A stretch of DNA of 5,417 bases, taken from positions 1-5,417 of the forward strand of contig JAISRF010000005.1 in NCBI GenBank assembly GCA_031273775.1. The letters are read 5' to 3'. Shown here piece by piece: positions 1 to 5,417 of the stretch. Below the pieces are notes generated by a model. It was not told the DNA's origin. It made no database searches and saw nothing but the letters and a program-made list of their open reading frames with translations. How positions within the stretch are numbered: the first letter of the stretch is position 1; each line of letters opens with the position of its first letter. This DNA is from Oscillospiraceae bacterium. Its GTDB lineage: Bacteria > Bacillota > Clostridia > Oscillospirales > Acutalibacteraceae. A program made the position numbers and the translations under genes.

Positions 1-141
1 AAACAGCCCGCCGCTCCGGCAAAGATTGCCATGCGTGATCACTGCGGCTGCCGCGGCGATCGCTGTGGACGTCCCTCCCCATACAACTGGTCGGGACCCA
101 CGCGCTGCCAAAGCCCCAATCCCTATCACGAAACGGCGTGA
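1..141 (+). CDS. Possible C-terminal fragment of an unidentified Cys-rich protein (weak)
   Basis: A plus-strand frame is open from the left edge for 46 codons and stops with TGA at 139-141. The peptide is rich in Pro, Arg and Cys, with four cysteines (residues 15, 17, 22 and 36 of the visible part) in a C-x-C-x4-C-x13-C pattern that could bind metal, and an SPYNW stretch between them. I do not recognise a family. If real, it is the end of a gene convergent with larE. The case is weak: 46 open codons are easily found by chance, and the opposite strand is also open here (about 50 codons). The stop codon lies in a small inverted repeat, ATCACG at 125-130 and CGTGAT at 137-142. The rest of the region up to 251 holds only the larE terminator and a short spacer. 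Confidence 0.25.
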   Translation, partial: KQPAAPAKIAMRDHCGCRGDRCGRPSPYNWSGPTRCQSPNPYHETA

Positions 142-172
142 TTTAGTCCGGAAAGAAGCCTAAGCCTTTTTC

Positions 173-219
173 AAAAAACACCCCCTTCCGCCGGTGCGTA
201 TACATCAGCGGAAGGGGGT
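173..219 (-). terminator. Rho-independent terminator after larE
   Basis: Inverted repeat CCCCCTTCCGC (181-191) and GCGGAAGGGGG (208-218) gives an 11-bp perfect, GC-rich stem, extended by one A-T pair (180/219), with a 16-base loop. Read on the minus strand, the stem is followed by TGTTTTTTG (T-run at 173-178), the standard layout of an intrinsic terminator. It lies about 30 bases past the larE stop and closes the minus-strand gene block. On the plus strand the stem is followed only by TTATAATC, so termination in that direction would be weak. Confidence 0.88.
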
Positions 220-251
220 TATAATCAATTGTTAACCCAGGCAACCGGGGA

Positions 252-1109
252 CTATTTGTTAATCTGGACGGTCGCTCCAGCAACCTCAGCTGTTACCCGG
301 TTTAGGGTTGCGTTCATGCTTCCCATCCGATAGCCCTGCAAATCGAGAGAAATATACGTAAAGCCAAGCGCCCGAAGGTACCCGTGAACCTGCTCCCGGA
401 GCGTTTTGTCCGCAAACAGCGCAAAACCCGCTTCATCGGTTTCAATACGCGCCAGATTACCGTGAAAACGAACGCGAAGCTGATTAAATCCCAAGTTGAG
501 TAAAAATTGCTCGGCTTTGTCAAGCATTTTCAGACGTTCGGGGGTAATGGTTTCGCCGTAGGGAAAGCGCGAGGCAAGGCAAGCGAAATTCTGCCGGTTC
601 CATGTGGGGAGTCCGAATTCCTTTGAAAGCGCCCGGATTTCCGCTTTTGTAAACCCCGCGTTCGCCAGCGGGCTTAATATGCCGAGTTCCTTGACCGCCC
701 GCAGACCGGGGCGATAATCGCCATCATCGTCCGCATTGGTGCCTTCGGCCACGCAGGCAATACCGTGCCGTGCCGATGCCGCCAGAATTTTTTGAAACAG
801 TTCGCTTTTACAGAGGTAACAGCGATTGGCTGGATTTTGTGAGAAACCCTCAATTTCCAACTCTTCCGAATCCACAAATATGTGCTTTACACCGAGCTTT
901 TGCGCCAGTTGCGCCGCCGCGTCAATCTCCCGTTTCGGGTAACTGAGCGAACGGGCCGTCACGGCAATCAGATTCCCGCTGAGCGCCTCACGCGCGGCAT
1001 AAAGCAAAAACGAGGAATCCACCCCGCCGGAAAACGCGACCGCCAAACTCCCCGCTGACCTTAAACCGGCAAGGAGTTTTTGATATTTTTCATTTGAACC
1101 CACAGACAC
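252..1109 (-). CDS. larE: LarE-family ATP-dependent sacrificial sulfur transferase
   Basis: LarE activates a carboxylate of the pyridinium-3,5-biscarboxylate mononucleotide with ATP and replaces it with a thiocarboxylate, a cytoplasmic step in making the nickel-pincer cofactor of lactate racemase and related enzymes. The 285-residue length is usual for the family. The PP-loop SGGVDS is at 27-32, followed by NRCYLCK (Cys97, Cys100), EGTNADD at 122-128 and the family signature ACLASRFPYG at 176-185 with Cys177. The N-terminal half is the ATP-pyrophosphatase fold; the C-terminal part ends near GYRMGSMN. Three cysteines mark the group thought to hold a [4Fe-4S] cluster that passes sulfur catalytically, unlike the single-Cys Lactobacillus plantarum enzyme, which gives up its own cysteine sulfur. 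The start is GTG (1107-1109) with GAGGG eight bases upstream; no good ATG exists nearby. It lies 51 bases after the membrane gene and is last in the block. No larA, larB or larC is visible, so its substrate here is inferred from family only. Confidence 0.93.
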   Translation of the reverse strand: MSVGSNEKYQKLLAGLRSAGSLAVAFSGGVDSSFLLYAAREALSGNLIAVTARSLSYPKREIDAAAQLAQKLGVKHIFVDSEELEIEGFSQNPANRCYLCKSELFQKILAASARHGIACVAEGTNADDDGDYRPGLRAVKELGILSPLANAGFTKAEIRALSKEFGLPTWNRQNFACLASRFPYGETITPERLKMLDKAEQFLLNLGFNQLRVRFHGNLARIETDEAGFALFADKTLREQVHGYLRALGFTYISLDLQGYRMGSMNATLNRVTAEVAGATVQINK

Positions 1110-1117
1110 TTATCGAT

Positions 1118-1122
1118 CCCTC
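1118..1122 (-). promoter_or_regulatory. Ribosome binding site of larE
   Basis: Minus-strand GAGGG lies 8 bases before the GTG start of larE. It supports that non-ATG start and is the last part of the repeat element occupying the gap. Confidence 0.7.
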
Positions 1123-1160
1123 AATTTCTCAACTCTCAACCTTGCGGGCAAAGCCCGCCC
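1118..1160 (-). repeat. Intergenic hairpin repeat, copy B
   Basis: Read on the minus strand, the element starts directly after the TGA of the membrane gene with GGGCGGGCTTTGCCCGC (1144-1160). This folds into a 6-bp GCGGGC/GCCCGC stem with a TTT loop. It continues as two tandem GTTGAGA units and a related AATTGAGGG. The 17-base hairpin core is identical to that at 2818-2834, and the GGTTGAG tail is also shared. The stem has no T-run after it, so it does not look like a terminator; a repeated extragenic palindrome-type element or an RNA-stabilising hairpin between genes is more likely. Confidence 0.7.
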
Positions 1161-2801
1161 TCACTGCTCTCCAAGATTCACGATAATGATTCCTTCAATC
1201 AGCGCCACGGAACCATCAGCCGGCCACACGGGCAACCCGGCGGCAAGAACCGCCGACCTGCGGATTTGCTCCGTACCGGGCGTGGTGTAAAAGATCCCCT
1301 GCATTCCCCAAAGCTCACGCACGCGTCCGGCGGTTCCGCCCTCCGACTGCCAGTCCCATTCATAATGACTGCCCGGCGTGGTATCTCCGGTCACCATGGA
1401 GCGGGTGAGAATCGGGGTTATGGTTCCCACGGTCACGACCGGCTCCGAGGGAATCTGCCCCAACCCCAATTCGCCAATCCGATTGGTAATCTGGGTGGTA
1501 AGCATGACCTCCTGCTGGTAAACCATGTCGTCGGTATAAGCCAGCCGTGACACAACCGTGCCCTGCCGGAATGACAAAAACATGCATACGGCAAGTAAAA
1601 CCGCGGGCGCGTATTGCTTTTTGAAAAACGTGGTAACCTCTGCCGCAAACAGGTAAAAACCGAACGCCGCCACAAACGGCAGGGTAAGCTGAGCCCGTGC
1701 CATCAGCGCTCCGCCGAGCAAAAACGGCAGCAAAAACGGAGACGCGCACAAGGCAAGCACAGCCAACCAGATCCACGGGCAATATGCGGTTTTGTTTCCT
1801 TTAAGGCTCTTTTTCAGCGCAAAGGCAAGCAGGCACAAAACGGAAAGCGGGAAAATCATATTATAGAGCGAGCCTTGGCCGGTTAAAACGTCCAAAATAT
1901 ATTTTCCTACCGAAAGCACACAGGCAATAAACGGGCGCACTTTCCACATGACCATGCTGTCCGTGTAGCCTCCGGCAGGGATACGCAATATCAGGCGAAC
2001 GAGCCAACCTGCCAAGTTATATATGAGGAACCCCATCATATAAGGCGCAGCGAACCTCAAAAGTATTTGAACCGCCAATCCTTTTGGCGTTTGATTCTCC
2101 CTCTCCCCCAGAAAGCGGCAAATCAATATAAAACACGCCAAAATCCCAGCAAAAGCCAGCGGGACAAACGCTTGATAAATCGAAAATATCCACACAAACA
2201 GCAAAACGGCCAACCCCGGTCGGAGGTTCGAACCGCCATCCGTCACCCAGCCGGACAAAAGCGTCAACGCAAAACCGAGCAGCAACAACCCGAAAGCGAT
2301 TTCAAAGGTCAGGCATTCAAAATGCAGAATTTCAAATAAGCAAGGCGCTGTGACGAACAGGCAGGGGAAAATCCAATTCTGCCAAAACGGCGTTCTTTCC
2401 CCGCGGCGCAGACGGCAAAAAAGCCAGTTCCACACCGCGCCGCCCACAAGAAGCATACCCGCCGAAACCATATAAACAGAGGCGGGCTCCGGTCGCAAAA
2501 GGCCGAACACCCACTTGGTAAACACAGCGCCGTAGCGGTTAATGCCGAACCAGCCATCATAAATATCCGGGTTGTTAATGAACGCGCCTGTGTCTATAAA
2601 CGGGGCATAATTGAACATTTTGAACCCGTAGGCAAGCATGGTAAAGCCGCCGAGTACGGCAAACATGAGTTTATTTGACGCACAAAAAACCCTAAAAGAA
2701 AGCGCGTCGCCGTTTTGAGGAAAAACAGGCTGGCTGCGGAATTTTCCGGCTGTTTTTCCTGAAATATCCGCCAACTGAAAGCCGTTACCATCACTCTTCA
2801 T
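1161..2801 (-). CDS. Polytopic membrane protein, GtrII-like glucosyltransferase family (probable)
   Basis: A 546-residue integral membrane protein with about 11 hydrophobic segments (roughly 44-60, 107-128, 141-159, 165-185, 195-228 as two, 248-272, 288-306, 313-330, 342-365, 371-391, 397-411) and a soluble C-terminal region of about 130 residues. Features that recall the glucosyltransferase GtrII family are the early loop with acidic residues and an IYDGWFGINRYG stretch (80-91), the SIYQAF motif inside a membrane segment (207-212), and a C-terminal domain with aromatic and Gly-rich patches (477-503). Such proteins use lipid-linked sugars to decorate surface polysaccharides outside the membrane. 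The match is from recall of family style, so the sugar and acceptor are unknown; another GT-C-like or polysaccharide-related membrane protein is possible. The ATG start overlaps the pdxT stop (ATGA) and has GAGGG six bases upstream, which implies translational coupling. It leaves about 43 polar residues before the first membrane segment, longer than usual, and no cleavable signal peptide is seen. Confidence 0.8.
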   Translation of the reverse strand: MKSDGNGFQLADISGKTAGKFRSQPVFPQNGDALSFRVFCASNKLMFAVLGGFTMLAYGFKMFNYAPFIDTGAFINNPDIYDGWFGINRYGAVFTKWVFGLLRPEPASVYMVSAGMLLVGGAVWNWLFCRLRRGERTPFWQNWIFPCLFVTAPCLFEILHFECLTFEIAFGLLLLGFALTLLSGWVTDGGSNLRPGLAVLLFVWIFSIYQAFVPLAFAGILACFILICRFLGERENQTPKGLAVQILLRFAAPYMMGFLIYNLAGWLVRLILRIPAGGYTDSMVMWKVRPFIACVLSVGKYILDVLTGQGSLYNMIFPLSVLCLLAFALKKSLKGNKTAYCPWIWLAVLALCASPFLLPFLLGGALMARAQLTLPFVAAFGFYLFAAEVTTFFKKQYAPAVLLAVCMFLSFRQGTVVSRLAYTDDMVYQQEVMLTTQITNRIGELGLGQIPSEPVVTVGTITPILTRSMVTGDTTPGSHYEWDWQSEGGTAGRVRELWGMQGIFYTTPGTEQIRRSAVLAAGLPVWPADGSVALIEGIIIVNLGEQ

Positions 2802-3394
2802 TCTAAACCCTCAACCCGCGGGCAAAGCCCGCCCGCCACCATATCCGAAAAATATTGGTGTACGGTGAAATCGTCCGACAGCTCGGGATGAAAGGCGGTT
2901 ACCAGCAAATTGTTCTGCCGAGCCGCTACAATGCGCCCTTGAACTTCTGCCAGCACCTGCGCCTTTTCCCCGGCTGATTCAATATACGGCGCACGGATGA
3001 ATACCATGGGAATTTCCCTCAGCCCAGCGAAATCGGCTCTTGTGTTAAAGCTTCCAAGTTGGCGGCCGTAGGCGTTTCGGCGCGCGGTAATGTCCATGAC
3101 GGCAAAATTCAAACGCTCGTCGTTGGCAACCCGCCGAGCCAGCAAAATCAGGCCGGCGCAAGTGCCGAATACCGGCAAACCGGCCAGGATTTTCGCGCGG
3201 ATCGGCTCGAACAAACAGAGTTCGCGCAGCAACTTACCCATCACGGTGCTTTCCCCGCCGGGGATAATCAGACCGTCAAACGATTCCTCCAGATCCTGCC
3301 GCCGGCGGATTTCAAAGCTTGAAATTCCCAGCCGCGCTAACATCCGCTCATGCTCAATAAACGCACCTTGGAGTGCCAACACCGCAATTTTCAA
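2798..3394 (-). CDS. pdxT: Pyridoxal 5'-phosphate synthase glutaminase subunit PdxT
   Basis: PdxT hydrolyses glutamine and channels the ammonia to PdxS within the cytoplasmic PLP synthase complex. At 198 residues it has normal length. It is a class I glutamine amidotransferase: GGES at 46-49 (oxyanion region), GTCAG with the nucleophile Cys79, and AFHPE with His169 and Glu171 complete the catalytic triad. The N-terminus MKIAVLALQGAF matches the family's conserved first strand and fixes the start at TTG (3392-3394). This codon follows the pdxS stop with no gap, with a GGGG seven bases upstream inside pdxS. Production is thus probably tied to translation of pdxS, as expected for subunits of one complex. 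The conserved fold ends near residue 186; the last dozen residues (AGGLCPRVEGLE) come largely from a hairpin repeat also found before larE and are probably a dispensable extension. Confidence 0.97.
   Translation of the reverse strand: MKIAVLALQGAFIEHERMLARLGISSFEIRRRQDLEESFDGLIIPGGESTVMGKLLRELCLFEPIRAKILAGLPVFGTCAGLILLARRVANDERLNFAVMDITARRNAYGRQLGSFNTRADFAGLREIPMVFIRAPYIESAGEKAQVLAEVQGRIVAARQNNLLVTAFHPELSDDFTVHQYFSDMVAGGLCPRVEGLE
2808..2812 (-). promoter_or_regulatory. Ribosome binding site of the membrane protein gene
   Basis: Minus-strand GAGGG, six bases before the ATG at 2799-2801, lies inside the last codons of pdxT. Together with the ATGA stop/start overlap it supports coupled translation and this choice of start. 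Confidence 0.7.
2808..2834 (-). repeat. Hairpin repeat, copy A, inside the 3' end of pdxT
   Basis: On the minus strand GGGCGGGCTTTGCCCGC (2818-2834) is identical to the core of the copy at 1144-1160 and is followed by GGGTTGAGGG, corresponding to GGTTGAG plus a final GAGGG in the other copy. The same 6-bp GCGGGC/GCCCGC stem with a TTT loop can form. This copy is shorter, lacking the second GTTGAGA unit. It is translated as pdxT residues 188-196. Confidence 0.7.
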
Positions 3395-4270
3395 TTATTT
3401 GCCCCGTTCCGCCATTAAAAGTTCAATTTCCTGCTCGTTAATGCCTACCATTGCCTCGCCTAAATCTTCAGAAAGAGCCGCAATCAGTTTGGCGTCGGTG
3501 AAGTTTGTAACCGCTTTAACAATGGCGGCAGCGCGCTTGGCGGGATTGCCGGATTTGAAAATACCGCTCCCCACAAACACGCCTTCCGCGCCCAACTGCA
3601 TCATCAGCGCGGCGTCCGCAGGGGTAGCTACGCCGCCCGCCGCAAAATTCACCACGGGCAGTCGCCCGGTGTTGTGAACCTCCCAAACCAGCTCATACGG
3701 CACGGCCAGCAACTTTGCCGCGTCGTAAAGCTCGTCCTCCGAAACGGAGGTAACCCGGCGAATTTCAGCCATCATCATGCGCATGTGCCGCACGGCCTGC
3801 ACAATGTCGCCTGTGCCCGGCTCGCCCTTGGTGCGAATCATAGACGCTCCCTCGTTAATGCGTCGGAGCGCTTCGCCCAAATCCTTCGCGCCGCAGACAA
3901 AGGGTACTTCGAAGGCCGTTTTGTCAATGTGATACCGATCATCGGCAGGCGAAAGCACTTCGCTTTCGTCAATGTAATCAATCTCAATCGCCTGTAAAAC
4001 CTGTGCTTCGGCAAAATGCCCTATTCGACATTTTGCCATCACCGGAATGGAAACCGCCGCCTGAATCTCTTTAATCATTTTTGGGTCGCTCATGCGGGAG
4101 ACGCCGCCTGCTGCGCGGATATCCGCCGGAATCCGTTCCAGCGCCATAACGGCGCAAGCCCCCGCTTCCTGCGCGACAGCCGCTTGCTCCGGCGAAGTGA
4201 CATCCATAATGACGCCGCCCTTTAACATTTGCGCCAAATTTTTGTTCAGTTCAAACCTCTTGTTTTCCAT
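3395..4270 (-). CDS. pdxS: Pyridoxal 5'-phosphate synthase synthase subunit PdxS
   Basis: PdxS condenses ribose 5-phosphate, glyceraldehyde 3-phosphate and ammonia from PdxT into PLP. It is a (beta/alpha)8 barrel that assembles as a dodecamer in the cytoplasm. The 291-residue product has the usual length and very high family similarity: RFELNKNLAQMLKGGVIMDV at the start, Asp23, the catalytic Lys80 in MAKCRIGHF and Lys148 in IRTKGEPGTGD (equivalent to Lys81 and Lys149 in Bacillus numbering), and the phosphate-binding NFAAGG (208-213) and GVFVGSGIF (230-238). I prefer the ATG at 4268-4270, giving MENKRFEL, with GGGGA ten bases upstream. A TTG two codons earlier (4274-4276) is also possible; it would sit only four bases from the same site. 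The stop abuts the pdxT start. The gene follows mnmA by 94 bases, with no clear promoter between, so cotranscription from upstream is plausible. Confidence 0.98.
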   Translation of the reverse strand: MENKRFELNKNLAQMLKGGVIMDVTSPEQAAVAQEAGACAVMALERIPADIRAAGGVSRMSDPKMIKEIQAAVSIPVMAKCRIGHFAEAQVLQAIEIDYIDESEVLSPADDRYHIDKTAFEVPFVCGAKDLGEALRRINEGASMIRTKGEPGTGDIVQAVRHMRMMMAEIRRVTSVSEDELYDAAKLLAVPYELVWEVHNTGRLPVVNFAAGGVATPADAALMMQLGAEGVFVGSGIFKSGNPAKRAAAIVKAVTNFTDAKLIAALSEDLGEAMVGINEQEIELLMAERGK

Positions 4271-4280
4271 TTGCAATTTA

Positions 4281-4285
4281 TCCCC
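4281..4285 (-). promoter_or_regulatory. Ribosome binding site of pdxS
   Basis: Minus-strand GGGGA within AAAAAGGGGATAAA. Its spacing is 10 bases to the ATG at 4270 and 4 bases to the in-frame TTG at 4276, so it leaves both starts possible but favours ATG together with the conserved N-terminus. Confidence 0.6.
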
Positions 4286-4364
4286 TTTTTAAATGTCAAT
4301 ATGATGATTAACGAAAGACGACCGGGACGACCTCCTCTGAAAAAAACCGAATTTCGCTTCCGAA

Positions 4365-5417
4365 TTAACAAATCGTTCCCCCGCCCAGCACCGCGTCCCC
4401 GTCATACACCACCGCCGCCTGACCGGGCGAAACCGCGCGTTGGGGTTCATCGAATTCCAATAAAACCGTGCTTTCTCCGGTTTGCTCCGCTATCGCGGGC
4501 TGTTCGGCGTGCCGATACCGGATTTTTGCCTTGACCCGGCAGGGTGTTTTAAAATCCGCCGCCGCGACAAAGTTAAAATCCTCCACGGCTACACGCCGGG
4601 AAAACAGCTCGTCATAAAACCCGAGCGCCACGGTATTGTCCCGCGCGCGCTTTTCGAGGACATACAGCGGTGCCTTTACGGCAAGCCCCAACCCTTTGCG
4701 CTGGCCGATGGTGTAGCGGATAATTCCACGGTGACGTCCCAAAATTTCGCCGGAGCTTCCGACAAAATCGCCCTCCGGAAAGGTTTCGCCGGTGTATTGC
4801 TCTATAAACGCAGCGTAATCACCGTCAGGTACAAAACAAATATCCTGACTGTCGCGTTTTTTTGCGTTGATCAGACCGCGCATTTCCGCTATTTCGCGGA
4901 CTTCCTGTTTGGTCAATTCTCCCAGCGGGAAAAGTGTATCGGCCAGCTGTTCCTGCGTAAGGCAATAAAGCACATAGCTTTGGTCTTTAGCGGGGTCGGC
5001 GGCTTTTAACAGCATGTTGCGTCCGGAGACTGTATCCTGTTCAATCCGCGCATAGTGCCCGGTGGCGATTTTATCAAAGCCCAGCCCCTTCGCGCGGCGG
5101 TGCAGGAGATCAAACTTCAAAAACCTGTTGCAGTCTATGCAGGGGTTTGGGGTCAGACCCCGCCGGTACGCCAGAACAAACCGAGCCATGACCTGGCGGC
5201 GAAATTCGTCCGAGTAATTGAAAATATAAAACGGAATGTTTAGCTTTGCCGCCACGGCACGTGCGTCGTCCGCATCCTTGAGGGAGCAGCAACTTCTTTG
5301 ACATTTTTGCCCAATATCAGCGTTTTCGAACAGTTTCATAGTGACGCCTGCGACCTCGTCCCCGCTTTCCCGCAAAAGGCAGGCGGCCACAGAACTGTCC
5401 ACCCCGCCGCTCATGGC
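4365..5417 (-). CDS. mnmA: tRNA-specific 2-thiouridylase MnmA (5' end outside window)
   Basis: MnmA adenylates U34 of tRNA-Lys, -Glu and -Gln with ATP and replaces the C2 oxygen by sulfur, in the cytoplasm, using sulfur delivered from a cysteine desulfurase. Residues are numbered from the first visible Met. The PP-loop MSGGVDSS is at 1-8, preceded by an Ala codon at 5415-5417, so this Met is the internal one of the AMSGGVDS motif and roughly the first ten residues are missing. Other family marks are CCSLKDADDAR (42-52), TPNPCIDCNRFLKF (88-101) with Cys92 and Cys95, TGHYARI (118-124), SQDICF (189-194) with Cys193, GQRKGLG (237-243), and the C-terminal beta-barrel end RAVSPGQAAVVYDGD (326-340). 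Cys95 and Cys193 align with the two classical active-site cysteines (102 and 199 in E. coli). The extra Cys92 replaces the Asp found in E. coli and gives the three-Cys arrangement linked to [4Fe-4S] binding in some MnmA proteins. It is the first gene visible in the block. Confidence 0.97.
   Translation of the reverse strand, partial: AMSGGVDSSVAACLLRESGDEVAGVTMKLFENADIGQKCQRSCCSLKDADDARAVAAKLNIPFYIFNYSDEFRRQVMARFVLAYRRGLTPNPCIDCNRFLKFDLLHRRAKGLGFDKIATGHYARIEQDTVSGRNMLLKAADPAKDQSYVLYCLTQEQLADTLFPLGELTKQEVREIAEMRGLINAKKRDSQDICFVPDGDYAAFIEQYTGETFPEGDFVGSSGEILGRHRGIIRYTIGQRKGLGLAVKAPLYVLEKRARDNTVALGFYDELFSRRVAVEDFNFVAAADFKTPCRVKAKIRYRHAEQPAIAEQTGESTVLLEFDEPQRAVSPGQAAVVYDGDAVLGGGTIC

Noticed and set aside
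142..165. GTCCGGAAAGAAGC on the plus strand, resembling the conserved loop of the bacterial signal recognition particle RNA
   Set aside because: The pair closing the GGAA loop is broken and the flanking sequence does not form the expected helix, so the likeness is probably chance.
1144..1160. Hairpin after the membrane gene as an intrinsic terminator
   Set aside because: There is no T-run after the stem on the minus strand, and the same hairpin occurs inside pdxT, so it is treated as a repeat.
1360..1782. 140-residue minus-strand frame inside the membrane protein gene
   Set aside because: It is an alternative frame of the long, hydrophobic, family-like frame covering 1161-2801, with no SD and no recognisable motif.
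3090..3677. 195-residue plus-strand open frame opposite pdxS and pdxT
   Set aside because: It spans the junction of two certain minus-strand genes and has a low-complexity Ser/Ala/Arg composition typical of an antisense shadow.
4277..4297. TTGACA on the minus strand just before pdxS, as a -35 promoter box
   Set aside because: The matching -10 position would fall on the ribosome binding site and start codon, with no TATAAT-like sequence; a transcript from it would lack the SD.
4340..4364. T-run after mnmA as an intrinsic terminator
   Set aside because: The seven T are preceded by direct TTCGG repeats and only a short, mismatched stem, not a stable hairpin.
5149..5161. Near-perfect palindrome GGGGTCAGACCCC, resembling motifs seen in repeat families of some bacteria
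   Set aside because: It lies within mnmA and encodes the conserved Gly-Leu-Thr-Pro before NPCIDCN, so protein constraint explains it; only one copy is present.

Overview
The window carries one tightly arranged block of genes on the minus strand, read from the right edge to the left: mnmA (its first few codons lie beyond the window), pdxS, pdxT, a large multi-spanning membrane protein resembling the GtrII-type glucosyltransferases, and larE. A strong intrinsic terminator follows larE. The protein sequences point to a Gram-positive anaerobe of the Bacillota, most likely class Clostridia. The signs are the deoxyxylulose-5-phosphate-independent PdxS/PdxT route to vitamin B6, an MnmA with the clostridial style of cysteine motifs, a LarE of the three-cysteine type, SD sites of the GGGG/GAGGG type, and roughly balanced base composition. 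The exact genus cannot be read from this sequence.

Layout, left to right. Positions 1-251 hold the possible tail of a plus-strand gene (weak case) and the larE terminator. Positions 252-1109 are larE. A 51-base gap holds a hairpin repeat whose tail supplies the larE ribosome binding site. Positions 1161-2801 are the membrane protein, which overlaps pdxT by 4 bases (ATGA). Positions 2798-3394 are pdxT, whose TTG start directly abuts the pdxS stop. pdxS covers 3395-4270. A gap of about 90 bases contains no convincing promoter. mnmA runs from 4365 to the right edge.

How the genes fit together: PdxT releases ammonia from glutamine and PdxS uses it to build pyridoxal 5'-phosphate (PLP). PLP is the cofactor of cysteine desulfurases, which provide the sulfur that MnmA puts into tRNA wobble uridine. 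LarE is another sulfur-inserting enzyme of the same ATP-pyrophosphatase (PP-loop) class and acts in nickel-pincer cofactor synthesis. A shared PLP/sulfur theme is therefore plausible, but it is inferred from order only. The membrane protein does not fit that theme and may simply share the transcript.

The most unusual thing seen is a short repeat (hairpin core GGGCGGGCTTTGCCCGC followed by a GTTGAG-type tail). It occurs twice, each time just before a gene start. One copy forms the last codons of pdxT, and both copies end in the GAGGG that serves the next gene. I see no CRISPR array, phage gene, insertion sequence, tRNA or rRNA, and no clearly new multi-gene system.
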